In this document: positions 26,914 to 35,817 of the stretch, one piece after another | Position numbering within the stretch: the first letter of the stretch is position 1 | How the letters are laid out: every line of letters begins with the position of its first letter | From: Streptomyces cynarae | Lineage (GTDB): Bacteria; Actinomycetota; Actinomycetes; Streptomycetales; Streptomycetaceae | Length of the DNA: 64,000 nucleotides | NCBI RefSeq assembly: GCF_025642135.1 | Contig: NZ_CP106793.1 | Coordinates: forward strand, 5,052,001-5,116,000 | Reading direction: 5' to 3' | Translations under genes and position numbers: made by a program | The notes under the pieces: model-generated | What the model was told of the DNA's origin: nothing | Database searches by the model: none | What the model saw: only the letters and a program-made list of their open reading frames with translations

Positions 26914-27228
26914 TCAGGCCACCCCGGCCGCCCGCAGCAGGGCCGTCGTGGCCGCCGCGCCCAGCACGACGACCACGAACGGCGCCCGCCGCCACGCCAG
27001 GCCCACGGCCACCAGGACCCCGGCCGGGCGCGCCCACCCGGCGAAGCCGCCCGACTCGGTGAGCGCGCCGGTCGCCAGCAGGGCGACCAGCAGCACCACA
27101 GCGCCCGCCGACAGCAAGCGCTGGACCCGGTCGGGGAGTTCCACACGGCCGTGCAACAGCGGGCCCGCCAGCCGGAAGGCGTACGTCCCGACGGCCAGCG
27201 CCACGATCGCGGCGAACGTCGCCCTCAT
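26914..27228 (-). CDS. azlD: AzlD-family branched-chain amino acid exporter small subunit
   Basis: 104 aa with four hydrophobic segments (MRATFAAIVALAVGTYAFRLAGPLL; LLSAGAVVLLVALLATGAL; AGVLVAVGLAWRRAPFVVVVLGAAATTALLRAAG), the AzlD pattern. Its ATG overlaps the azlC stop (ATGA, 27225-27228), as usual for the two-subunit AzlCD exporter of branched-chain amino acids and analogues. Confidence 0.9.
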   Translation of the reverse strand: MRATFAAIVALAVGTYAFRLAGPLLHGRVELPDRVQRLLSAGAVVLLVALLATGALTESGGFAGWARPAGVLVAVGLAWRRAPFVVVVLGAAATTALLRAAGVA

Positions 27229-27940
27229 GCCTGCCTCCCTGAGCCCTGTCGGCCCAGCGCGAGCAGTCCTGCCAGTGCCAGCAGCACCGGCAGCCCCGCC
27301 GGCACGAACGGCGTCACCGCGAGGGCCACCGCGCCGCCGCCAGCGCCGCCCGCCGTACGCCCGCGTCGTCCCGTACGGAGGGGAGGACCAGCGCCACCAG
27401 CACGGCGGGGAAGGCGGCGTCCAGGCCGAAGGTGTCGGTGTCGCCGAGCGCGCCCCCGGCGAGGGCCCCGCCGAGCACGCTCACGTTCCACACCGTGTAC
27501 ATCCCGATCCCGGAGATCCAGAACGCCGCGCGGCGCCGGGCCGGGTCCCGCTGGGCCAGGGCGAAGGCCGCCGTCTCGTCGGTCACCAGGTGAGCGCCCA
27601 GGAACCGGGCCGTGCGCCCCCGGCCGCCCAGCACGTCCGCCACCGCGAGGCTGAACGCCGCCGTGCGCGTGTTCAGCAGCAGACCCGTCGCCGCCGCGGC
27701 CACCGGCCCGCCCCCGGCGAGCAGGATCCCCACCGCGCTGAACTGAGCGGAGCCCGCGTACACCACCAGCGACATCACCACCGGCACCCACACCGGCAGC
27801 CCGCCCGCGACCGCGATCGCCCCGAACGACACGCCGACCACTCCACTGGCGAGGCAGACGAGGGAGATGTCCCGGAGCAGGGCACGGTCCACGGTCGTCG
27901 GTAAGGGGAGAACTTCGGGTGTTCGGAACAGCGAACGCAT
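27225..27940 (-). pseudogene. azlC: AzlC-family branched-chain amino acid exporter, frame broken by one apparent 1-base deletion
   Basis: Starts at ATG 27940 with a TAGGAAAC ribosome-binding site; a TTG 18 nt upstream is in frame but unlikely. Residues 1-200 read as AzlC (FGAIAVAGGLPVWVPVVMSLVVYAGSAQF, LGAHLVTDETAAFALAQRDP, several helices). In the GCGGCGGCG stretch near 27338 the frame changes. Adding one base gives AVALAVTPFVPAGLPVLLALAGLLALGRQG to the stop at 27225, which overlaps azlD exactly as expected for an intact gene, so the deletion is suspect. It is divergent from the XRE-cupin regulator gene. Confidence 0.85.
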
Positions 27941-27968
27941 GTTTCCTACAATGGACAACAGCCTCTCT

Positions 27969-27988
27969 GTTCGTCAAGATGAACGAAC
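27969..27988. promoter_or_regulatory. Inverted repeat between azlC and the XRE regulator, possible operator
   Basis: GTTCGT (27969-27974) and ACGAAC (27983-27988) form a dyad with an 8-nt spacer in the 69-bp divergent promoter region. It is a natural candidate binding site for the adjacent helix-turn-helix protein, by position only. Confidence 0.4.
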
Positions 27989-28009
27989 GTACCGACGGAG
28001 CGAACGCCG

Positions 28010-28585
28010 ATGACCGACGACACCGCCGCCCCACCGCCCCGGCTCCCGCTGGACTGGATCGCCGCCGCCCTGCGCCGGGAGCGCACCCGTGCCGGGCTCT
28101 CCCTCTCGGAGCTGGCCAAGCGGGCCGGGATCGCCAAGTCCACGCTGTCCCAGCTGGAGGCGGCGGGCGGCAATCCCAGCGTGGAGACCCTGTGGGCGCT
28201 CGGTGTCGCCCTCGGCGTGCCCTTCAGCGTGCTGGTCGAACCGCCCGCCCCGGCCGTTCAGGTGATTCGTGCGGGTCAGGGGCCGAGCGTGCACTCGGAG
28301 CAGGCCGGCTACGCGGCGACCCTGCTGTCCGCGAGCCCGCCAGGCGCGCGCCGGGACCTCTACCACATCCGGCTGGAGCCGGGGGCCGCTCGCGTGTCGG
28401 AACCCCACATTCCGGGCAGTGTGGAGCACTTGATCGTGAGTGAGGGGCGGGTTCTCGCCGGGCCGCGCGGTGAGGAGGTGGAGCTGGGCCCCGGGGACTA
28501 CATGGCGTTCCGCGGCGACGTCGCCCATTCGTACGAGGCACTGGCACCCGGCAGCGCGTTCGTGCTCGTCATGCAGCACGTGTGA
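28010..28585 (+). CDS. XRE-family regulator with cupin sensor domain
   Basis: 191 aa. The helix-turn-helix lies at about residues 18-72 (LRRERTRAGLSLSELAKRAGIAKSTLSQLEAAGGNPSVETLWALG), and the cupin_2 barrel at about 115-185 (HIRLEPGAARVSEPHIPGSVEHLIVSEGRVLAG... GPGDYMAFRGDVAHSYEAL). This XRE-cupin pairing next to azlCD is common, where the regulator controls the exporter. The gene is divergent from azlC and ends at a terminator shared with the convergent cold-shock gene. Confidence 0.92.
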   Translation: MTDDTAAPPPRLPLDWIAAALRRERTRAGLSLSELAKRAGIAKSTLSQLEAAGGNPSVETLWALGVALGVPFSVLVEPPAPAVQVIRAGQGPSVHSEQAGYAATLLSASPPGARRDLYHIRLEPGAARVSEPHIPGSVEHLIVSEGRVLAGPRGEEVELGPGDYMAFRGDVAHSYEALAPGSAFVLVMQHV

Positions 28586-28653
28586 GCGCGCCTCGGCTCT
28601 CGTGGGGAAGGCGGGTGCATCCCGAAGAATTCGCGAAGAATTCACGGAAAGGC

Positions 28654-28686
28654 AGGAGCCCCGCCGCCGAATGGCGCGGGGCTCCT
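28654..28686. terminator. Bidirectional hairpin between the XRE-cupin and cold-shock genes
   Basis: Perfect 11-bp stem (AGGAGCCCCGC at 28654-28664, complement 28676-28686) with an 11-nt loop, placed between two converging genes. Confidence 0.7.
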
Positions 28687-28726
28687 TGGGTACTGCTCTC
28701 AGTTCTGGATCAGGGACTCAGCGATC

Positions 28727-28930
28727 TCAGATCGCGGTGACGTTCTCCGCCTGCGGGCCCTTCGGCCCCTGCGTCACGTCGAAGGAGACCTGCTGGTTCT
28801 CCTCGAGGGAACGGAAGCCGTTCGCGTTGATCGCGGAGTAGTGGACGAAGACGTCCGGGCCGCCGCCTTCCTGGGCGATGAAGCCAAAGCCCTTCTCGGC
28901 GTTGAACCACTTCACGGTTCCGGTAGCCAT
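28727..28930 (-). CDS. Cold-shock domain protein (CspA family)
   Basis: 67 aa from ATG 28930 with a strong AAGGAGG ribosome-binding site. The cold-shock fold is complete: RNP-1 KGFGFI and RNP-2 VFVHYSAI, opening [17 protein letters not shown] and closing [10 protein letters not shown]. It acts as a single-stranded nucleic acid binding protein and RNA chaperone. The 287 bp from here to mqnA hold no other gene and probably include a long, AC-rich 5' leader for this gene, as in other csp mRNAs. Confidence 0.95.
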   Translation of the reverse strand: MATGTVKWFNAEKGFGFIAQEGGGPDVFVHYSAINANGFRSLEENQQVSFDVTQGPKGPQAENVTAI

Positions 28931-29208
28931 AAGCCCTCCTTGGGCCCAAAGGGTTGCCCTGCTCCAGAACTGCAAGTGTGAAAACGGAACCGCTGCACAA
29001 CTGCATATGTCTGAAAACGACGAGAGCCCGCGGTCACATGCTCCGCAGGCTCTGTACTGCAAGGAAACCAAACTGCAACTTGCTGTGAGCGTAGCACGCG
29101 GGCAACCAAAAGCAATAGAGGTCAAGATCACGTCACCCGGACGTTTGAATGATGCCGGAACCCTTGACAGCGGGGGGCGAAGGCGGCGCTGCGCAGCGCG
29201 AGGGCTAG

Positions 29209-30066
<858 letters not shown>

Positions 30067-30099
30067 GGGAGTTGTCCGCTCCGTCCCTACGCTGTCCGG

Positions 30100-30825
30100 G
30101 TGGATCTGGACCTCTGGGCGGCCGTCGGTGCCGCGGTGTGGGGTGCCGCGGCCGGCGCGCTGGTGCCCCGTGCCGCGTACCGGCTGTCCGTCGAGCCCGG
30201 GCAGCCGTGGCGGGACCGGTGCCCGGACGGGCATCCGATCGGCGGATGGGTCGGACGGGGGCGGTGTGCGGACGGGCGGGCGTACGGCCCCGGGACCGTG
30301 CTCGTGGGCGCGGTCACCGCACTGGTGTGCGCGGTGCTCGCACTCGCCACCGGCACGCGCCCGGAACTGGCCGTGTGGCTGCTGCTCGCCCCGGTCGGCG
30401 TCCTGCTGACCCTCGTGGACTTCCGGGTGCAGCGCCTGCCGGACGTCCTGACCCTGCCGCTGGCCGGCGCCGCCCCCGCCCTGCTGGGGCTGGCCGCGCT
30501 GGCGCCCGAGCACGCGGGACGGTGGCGCACCGCACTGCTCGGCGCGCTCGTGCTGGGCGGCGCCTACTTCCTGCTGTTCCTCCTCAACCCGCACGGCCTC
30601 GGCTTCGGGGACGTCAAGCTGGCGCCCGGGCTCGGGGCGGTGCTCGGCTGGTACGGCTGGGGGACCGTGGTGCTCGGGACCTTCGCCGGGTTCCTGTTCG
30701 GGGGGCTGTACGGGCTCGGGCTCGTCCTCGTCCGGCGCGCCGGACGGCGTACGACGATCCCGTTCGGGCCGTTCCTCATCGCGGGCACGTTCGTCGGGCT
30801 GCTCATCGGCGCGTACGCGGCCTGA
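30100..30825 (+). CDS. A24-family prepilin peptidase-like membrane protein
   Basis: 241 aa, GTG start. Multiple hydrophobic segments, and the two catalytic aspartate motifs of type IV prepilin peptidases: VDFRVQRLPDVLT (first Asp, about residue 106) and GFGDVKL (GxGD, about residue 168). The cysteine-rich N-terminal methylase domain of TcpJ/PilD is absent; the N-terminus is shorter, as in actinobacterial Flp/Tad-type peptidases. No pilin or Tad genes are in the window, so the substrate is unknown. Confidence 0.85.
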   Translation: MDLDLWAAVGAAVWGAAAGALVPRAAYRLSVEPGQPWRDRCPDGHPIGGWVGRGRCADGRAYGPGTVLVGAVTALVCAVLALATGTRPELAVWLLLAPVGVLLTLVDFRVQRLPDVLTLPLAGAAPALLGLAALAPEHAGRWRTALLGALVLGGAYFLLFLLNPHGLGFGDVKLAPGLGAVLGWYGWGTVVLGTFAGFLFGGLYGLGLVLVRRAGRRTTIPFGPFLIAGTFVGLLIGAYAA

Positions 30826-30914
30826 CGTCGGGCCCGTAAAAGCGCTGGCGTAGGCTGGTTCGGTCCGTTCACGACCCTTACGTGTCCGTCCATCCCCCGC
30901 CGAAAGGGAGCCCG

Positions 30915-32129
30915 GTGACCGAGAAGGCCGACCTCACGTCCATTGATGTCACAGCCGTGCTCGACCGTGCCGCCGACGGTGGGCGGATCACCCCCGAGGA
31001 AGCGCTCGTCCTCTACCACGAGGCGCCGCTGCACGCGCTGGGCGCCGCGGCCGACGCCGTGCGCCGCCGCAAGTACGCCGGGATCGAGCACATCGCGACG
31101 TACATCATCGAGCGCAACATCAACTACACGAACGTGTGTGTGACGGCGTGCAAGTTCTGCGCCTTCTACGCGGCGCCCAAGGACACGGAGAAGGGCTGGA
31201 CGCGCGACCTCGACGACATCCTGCGCCGCTGCGCCGAGACCGTCGAACTCGGCGGCACCCAGATCATGTTCCAGGGCGGCCACCACCCCGACTACGGCGT
31301 CGAGTACTACGAGACGCACTTCCGCGCCATCAAGGAGGCGTTCCCCCAGCTGGTCATCCACAGCCTGGGGGCGTCCGAGGTGGAGCACATGGCCCGTATC
31401 TCGGGCGTGTCCGTGGAGGAGGCCATCTCCCGCATCCACGCCGCAGGGCTCGACTCCTTCGCCGGCGCCGGCGCCGAACTGCTGCCCGAGCGGCCGCGCA
31501 AGGCGATCGCGCCGCTGAAGGAGAGCGGCGAGCGCTGGCTGGAGATCATGGAGACCGCGCACCGGCTGGGCGTGGAGTCCACCTCGACCATGCTGATGGG
31601 CACGGGCGAGACCAACGCCGAGCGCATCGAGCACCTGCGGATGATCCGCGACGTGCAGGACCGCACGGGCGGGTTCCGGGCGTTCATCCCGTACACCTAC
31701 CAGCCCGAGAACAACCACCTGAAGGGCCGCACCCAGGCGACCATCTTCGAGTACCTGCGGATGATCGCGGTCGCCCGCCTCTTCCTCGACAACGTCCGGC
31801 ACATCCAGGGCTCCTGGCTGACGACCGGCAAGGACGTCGGCCAACTGACCCTGCACTACGGCGCCGACGACCTCGGCTCCATCATGCTCGAGGAGAACGT
31901 CGTCTCCTCGGCCGGCGCCAAGCACCGCTCCAACCGCATGGAGATCATCGACCTGATCCGGAAGGCGGGGCGCGTCCCGGCCCAGCGGTCGACGACGTAC
32001 GAGCACCTCGTGGTCCACGACGACCCGGCCGACGACCCGGTCGACGACCGCGTGATGTCCCACATCTCCTCCACGGCCATCGAGGGCGGCACGGCCCACC
32101 CCGAGTTGAAGCTCCTGGCGTCCAACTAG
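30915..32129 (+). CDS. mqnC: Cyclic dehypoxanthine futalosine synthase (radical SAM)
   Basis: 404 aa from GTG 30915 (AAAGGGAG ribosome-binding site). The radical SAM motif C75-VTA-C79-KF-C82 lies in the NINYTNVCVTACKFCAFYA block; QGGHHPDYGVEYYE and FIPYTYQPENN are further family blocks. MqnC cyclises dehypoxanthine futalosine. The protein ends in an acidic tail. Paralogous to mqnE. The next gene starts 7 nt after its stop. Confidence 0.93.
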   Translation: MTEKADLTSIDVTAVLDRAADGGRITPEEALVLYHEAPLHALGAAADAVRRRKYAGIEHIATYIIERNINYTNVCVTACKFCAFYAAPKDTEKGWTRDLDDILRRCAETVELGGTQIMFQGGHHPDYGVEYYETHFRAIKEAFPQLVIHSLGASEVEHMARISGVSVEEAISRIHAAGLDSFAGAGAELLPERPRKAIAPLKESGERWLEIMETAHRLGVESTSTMLMGTGETNAERIEHLRMIRDVQDRTGGFRAFIPYTYQPENNHLKGRTQATIFEYLRMIAVARLFLDNVRHIQGSWLTTGKDVGQLTLHYGADDLGSIMLEENVVSSAGAKHRSNRMEIIDLIRKAGRVPAQRSTTYEHLVVHDDPADDPVDDRVMSHISSTAIEGGTAHPELKLLASN

Positions 32130-32136
32130 GCTCGCG

Positions 32137-32586
32137 GTGCTGACGATTCACACCGCGGACGAGGTCCGGGTGGCTTGGGACGCCGAACCCGTCAAGGACG
32201 GTGCCGTCGCCGTCGAGGGCACCCGGATCGCCGCGGTGGGGCCCCTCGCCGCACTCCAGGAGCGGTTCCCGGGCACCCGCGTACGCCGCTGGCCCGGCAC
32301 CCTCGGCCCCGCGCTCGTGCACGAGGGCCCGCTGCCGGAAGCGCCCACACCGCGCGAACGCGTCCACGCGGTGCTGAAGCTGGGCGCGGTGGCCGTACTG
32401 GAGCAGCACGCGGGCACGCCCGAACTGCGGGCCGCCGCCGAGCGCAACGACGTCGTGGTGCTGCCGGGCGCCCGCCCGGCAGGCGCGCTCGTCGAGACCG
32501 GCCGCGCCGACCTCGCCGTCTTCGACGAGGCGGGCGCCTGCCTGGCCACGGTCTGCGCGGGGCGTCTGGTGCACCGCAGGCGCTGA
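32137..32586 (+). CDS. Imidazolonepropionase/amidohydrolase N-terminal-like protein
   Basis: 149 aa, GTG start 7 nt after mqnC. It reads like the first beta-sandwich part of an amidohydrolase (TIHTADEVRVAWDAEPVKDGAVAVEGTRIAAVGPLAALQERFPG) followed by a shortened region containing LGPALVHEG where metal-binding HxH would be expected (only one His), then residual strands (RADLAVFDEAGACLATVCAGRLV). The TIM-barrel catalytic core is missing, so enzymatic activity is doubtful. Lying between mqnC and menG in a tight operon suggests a role linked to menaquinone synthesis, but none is known to me. Confidence 0.75.
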   Translation: MLTIHTADEVRVAWDAEPVKDGAVAVEGTRIAAVGPLAALQERFPGTRVRRWPGTLGPALVHEGPLPEAPTPRERVHAVLKLGAVAVLEQHAGTPELRAAAERNDVVVLPGARPAGALVETGRADLAVFDEAGACLATVCAGRLVHRRR

Positions 32587-32665
32587 GTCAGCCGGTTCAA
32601 GACGCGCCCTGCCGTGGGCACCGGCCGGGCGCGGTCGGCTCGGGCCCTCCTGACACAATGGCCCC

Positions 32666-33361
32666 GTGACCCGCGCATCCCTGGACAAGCAGCCGCACGA
32701 AGTCGCCTCGATGTTCGACGACGTGGCGGAACGGTACGACCTGACGAACGACGTGCTGTCACTCGGGCAGGCGCGGCTGTGGCGCAAGGAGGTCGCGAAG
32801 GCGGTCGACGCGCGGCCCGCGCAGAAGGTCCTGGACCTCGCGGCCGGCACGGCGACCTCGTCGCTGCCCTTTTCGCGGACCGGCGCGTACGTCGTCCCGT
32901 GCGACTTCTCGCTCGGGATGCTCCAGGTCGGCAAGAAGCGGCACCCGTGGATGCCCTTCACCGCCGGCGACGCGACGAGGCTGCCGTTCAAGGACGACAC
33001 CTTCGACGCCGTCACCATCTCCTTCGGCTTGCGCAACGTGCAGGACACGGACGCGGCGCTGCGCGAGCTGTACCGGGTGACCAAGCCCGGCGGGCGAGTC
33101 GTGATCTGCGAGTTCTCGCATCCCACATGGGCGCCGTTCCGCACGGTCTACACGGAGTACCTGATGCGCGCGCTGCCGCCGGTTGCCCGCGCGGTGTCGT
33201 CCAACCCCGACGCGTACGTCTACCTCGCCGAGTCCATCCGCGCCTGGCCCGACCAGCCGGCCCTCGCCGAGCGGCTGCGCAAGGCGGGCTGGTCCAAGGT
33301 GGCGTGGCGGAACCTGACCGGCGGGATCGTGGCCCTGCACCGGGGCTTCAAGCAGGACTGA
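32666..33361 (+). CDS. menG: Demethylmenaquinone C-methyltransferase (UbiE/MenG)
   Basis: 231 aa, GTG start. Signature motifs of the UbiE/COQ5 family: [26 protein letters not shown], the SAM-binding [39 protein letters not shown] and [17 protein letters not shown]. It performs the last methylation of menaquinone. It lies downstream of mqnC in the same direction. Its last 14 nt overlap the convergent PASTA gene. Confidence 0.93.
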   Translation: MTRASLDKQPHEVASMFDDVAERYDLTNDVLSLGQARLWRKEVAKAVDARPAQKVLDLAAGTATSSLPFSRTGAYVVPCDFSLGMLQVGKKRHPWMPFTAGDATRLPFKDDTFDAVTISFGLRNVQDTDAALRELYRVTKPGGRVVICEFSHPTWAPFRTVYTEYLMRALPPVARAVSSNPDAYVYLAESIRAWPDQPALAERLRKAGWSKVAWRNLTGGIVALHRGFKQD

Positions 33362-33776
33362 CCGCGTACGGGTCGCCCGGCTCGTCCAGCTCGCGCTGCA
33401 TTCCGCCCCGGGGCGGTGGCGGCACGCGCGGTTCTCGTACGCCCGCTCCTCCGCCGCCCTCGCCCTCACCCAGGTCGAACCAGACGGTGACGACGGCACC
33501 GCGCGGCACCTCGGCGCCCGGCTGCGGGTACTGCCGTACGACGTAGTCGACGACGGTGTGGTGGAAGTCGGGCCGGTCGGGCGCGGCGAGCAGGACGCCC
33601 TGCTGCTTGGCGGCCTCGCGCGCGTCCATCGCCATCAGACCGATCAGCCGCGGCACGCGCACTTCGGGTGTTTTGGGTGGTATAGGCACAGATGTCACCC
33701 CCAGCGGTACTGGAAGGGTAACCGGCCAGGGGTGCCACCCGGAAGCGCCGGGTGTCTTTCTGTAGCAGTCGATCAC
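33348..33776 (-). CDS. Small PASTA-domain protein
   Basis: 142 aa as the full open frame; internal GTG codons at 33698 or 33689 behind GGGGG are alternative starts giving about 115 aa. One PASTA domain is visible ([62 protein letters not shown]), followed by a Gly/Pro-rich tail. PASTA domains bind peptidoglycan or beta-lactams when extracellular, but no kinase, transmembrane helix or clear signal peptide is present here, so this stand-alone form has no obvious role. Confidence 0.75.
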   Translation of the reverse strand: MIDCYRKTPGASGWHPWPVTLPVPLGVTSVPIPPKTPEVRVPRLIGLMAMDAREAAKQQGVLLAAPDRPDFHHTVVDYVVRQYPQPGAEVPRGAVVTVWFDLGEGEGGGGAGVREPRVPPPPRGGMQRELDEPGDPYAVSPA

Positions 33777-33782
33777 ACTGAG

Positions 33783-34289
33783 TCACAGATCGAGGCGGTA
33801 GCAGTGGCTCTGCCGCTGCGACGCAGGCGTCGTGAAGGTCTCAGCGAGGCGCATCCCCAGCCGCTGCGTGACCGCGATGGACCGCGTGTTGCGGGAGTCG
33901 ACCATGGCCACCACGCCGCTCACGCCCGCCGCACGCACGCGCTCCAGGGTCACCCGGGCGGCCGCCGTCACATACCCCTTGCCCCAGTGCGCCCGCCCGA
34001 GCCGCCAGCCGATCTCGATCTCCCCCTTCGGCCCCCACTCGCGCGGCCATGGTTGAGCGCCCGTGAAGCCGATGACCTCCCCGGTCCCGTCGAGCACGCT
34101 CCACAGGCAGAAGCCGTACTCGGCGTCGTGCCGGCGCTGGCGGGCGGTGAGCTCCTCGTAGACGGACAGCTCGGCGGCCTTGCCGCCGTGGAACTCCATG
34201 ACCTCGGGGTCGGCGAACACCCGGTGCCAGGCGAAGGCGTCCTCGTCGGTGGGGACGCGCAGCCGTACGTCGGGGAGAGCTCGGTTCAT
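33783..34289 (-). CDS. GNAT-family N-acetyltransferase (RimJ/RimL type)
   Basis: 168 aa. Acetyltransf_3 pattern: DVRLRVPTDEDAFAWHRVFADPEVMEF at the N-terminus, EIGWRLGRAHWGKGYVTAAARVTLERV containing the acetyl-CoA pyrophosphate loop, and VVAMVDSRNTRSIAVTQRLGMRLAETF. It probably acetylates an N-terminal amine or a small molecule. It stands 6 bp upstream of the PASTA gene on the same strand, so the two may be co-transcribed. Confidence 0.88.
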   Translation of the reverse strand: MNRALPDVRLRVPTDEDAFAWHRVFADPEVMEFHGGKAAELSVYEELTARQRRHDAEYGFCLWSVLDGTGEVIGFTGAQPWPREWGPKGEIEIGWRLGRAHWGKGYVTAAARVTLERVRAAGVSGVVAMVDSRNTRSIAVTQRLGMRLAETFTTPASQRQSHCYRLDL

Positions 34290-34447
34290 GGGGGCAGCCC
34301 TTCAGCCGGGAGGTCGGTGACGCTGAATAGACTGCCCATGTCCAGTGCCCGTCAGAACGCTGTTTCGGCCGCGGTTTCCCCGTGGCTCTCTCGCTGCCTG
34401 CCACAGGCGCTGGTGTTGCCGTCGTCGAGTCTTGGGGAGAACCCGCC

Positions 34448-35737
34448 GTGACCGAGCCCCAGCCCCTTACCGAACACACCGCCGATGTGATCGTCGTCGG
34501 GGCCGGGCCAGCCGGTTCCACCACCGCGTACTACCTCGCGAAGGCGGGCCTGGACGTCCTGCTGCTGGAGAAGACCGCGTTCCCGCGCGAGAAGGTGTGC
34601 GGTGACGGCCTGACGCCGCGCGCCACCAAGCAGCTCGTCGCGATGGGCATCGACATCTCCGAGGAGGCCGGCTGGCTGCGCAACAAGGGTCTGCGCATCA
34701 TCGGCGGCGGAGTGCGGCTCCAGCTCGACTGGCCGGATCTCGCCTCTTACCCGGACTACGGACTGGTCCGCAAGCGCGACGACTTCGACGAGCAGCTCGC
34801 CCGGCAGGCGCAGAAGGCGGGCGCGCGGCTGTACGAGCGCTGCAATGTGGGTGCCCCGATCGTCGACGACCGCACCGGCCGTATCACCGGCGTGCACGCC
34901 AAGCTGGGCGACGAGAAGCGCGAGGTCACCTTCCACGCGCCGCTGGTGGTCGCGGCGGACGGCAACTCCTCGCGGCTGTCGCTGGGGATGGGCCTGCACC
35001 GCCGCGAGGACCGCCCCATGGGCGTCGCGGTCCGTACGTACTTCACGTCCCCGCGCCACGAAGACGACTACCTGGAGTCCTGGCTGGAGCTGTGGGACCG
35101 GCGCGGCGGCCAGGAGCGGCTGCTGCCCGGCTACGGCTGGATCTTCGGCATGGGCGACGGGACCAGCAACGTCGGCCTGGGCGTGCTGAACACCTCCGAG
35201 TCCTTCAAGGAGCTGGACTGGCGCGAGGTGCTCAAGGCCTGGTGCGCCTCGATGCCCGAGGACTGGGGCTACACCCCCGAGAACATGACCGGCCCCATCC
35301 GCGGTGCCGCCCTCCCCATGGCCTTCAACCGCCAGCCGCACTACACCAAGGGCCTGTTGCTCGTCGGCGACGCGGGCGGCCTGGTGAACCCCTTCAACGG
35401 CGAGGGCATCGCCTATGCCATGGAGTCCGGCCGGATCGCGGCGGACGTCATCGTCCAGGCCGTGGCCCGCACGACACCCGGCCAGCGCGAACTCGCCCTG
35501 CACAACTACCCGAAGATCCTGAAGGACACCTACGGCGGCTACTACACGCTGGGCCGCGCCTTCGTGAAGCTGATCGGCAACCCGAAGGTGATGAAGGTCG
35601 CGACCCAGCGCGGCCTCACGCACCCCGTGCTCATGAAGTTCACCCTGAAGATGCTCGCCAACCTCACCGACCCGACGGGCGGCGACGCGATGGACCGGAT
35701 CATCAACGGGCTGAGCAAGGTGGCTCCGCGTTCGTGA
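34448..35737 (+). CDS. Geranylgeranyl reductase-family FAD oxidoreductase, possible menaquinone reductase MenJ
   Basis: 429 aa from GTG 34448 (GGGGAGAA ribosome-binding site). N-terminal FAD motif VIVVGAGPAGSTTAYYLAKAGLDVLLLEK, then FPREKVCGDGLTPRA (the CGDG signature of the family) and GLLLVGDAGGLVNPFNGEGIAYAMESG for the FAD ribityl site. Members saturate isoprenoid chains. In mycobacteria MenJ reduces one double bond of menaquinone-9, and Streptomyces menaquinones are partly hydrogenated, so menaquinone side-chain reduction is the best guess given the mqn/menG context. It ends at a strong bidirectional terminator. Confidence 0.85.
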   Translation: MTEPQPLTEHTADVIVVGAGPAGSTTAYYLAKAGLDVLLLEKTAFPREKVCGDGLTPRATKQLVAMGIDISEEAGWLRNKGLRIIGGGVRLQLDWPDLASYPDYGLVRKRDDFDEQLARQAQKAGARLYERCNVGAPIVDDRTGRITGVHAKLGDEKREVTFHAPLVVAADGNSSRLSLGMGLHRREDRPMGVAVRTYFTSPRHEDDYLESWLELWDRRGGQERLLPGYGWIFGMGDGTSNVGLGVLNTSESFKELDWREVLKAWCASMPEDWGYTPENMTGPIRGAALPMAFNRQPHYTKGLLLVGDAGGLVNPFNGEGIAYAMESGRIAADVIVQAVARTTPGQRELALHNYPKILKDTYGGYYTLGRAFVKLIGNPKVMKVATQRGLTHPVLMKFTLKMLANLTDPTGGDAMDRIINGLSKVAPRS

Positions 35738-35743
35738 TCGCGA

Positions 35744-35788
35744 AGCGGCCCCCTTTCCACCTCCCGCCGGGACGTGGAAAGGGGGCCG
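35744..35788. terminator. Bidirectional terminator between menJ-like and surface-protein genes
   Basis: Perfect 16-bp inverted repeat (GCGGCCCCCTTTCCAC at 35744-35759, complement 35773-35788), 13-nt loop, lying between converging genes. Confidence 0.85.
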
Positions 35789-35817
35789 CGGTCACTCCGT
35801 GATGCCGGGCGTGCCGG

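Noticed and set aside
24480..27146. 888-codon open frame on the minus strand opposite the DUF1259 and P450 genes
   Set aside because: Composition is dominated by Arg, Gly, Ala, His and Asp in shadow-frame fashion, and the opposite strand carries clear protein motifs. It is an antisense artefact of high GC.
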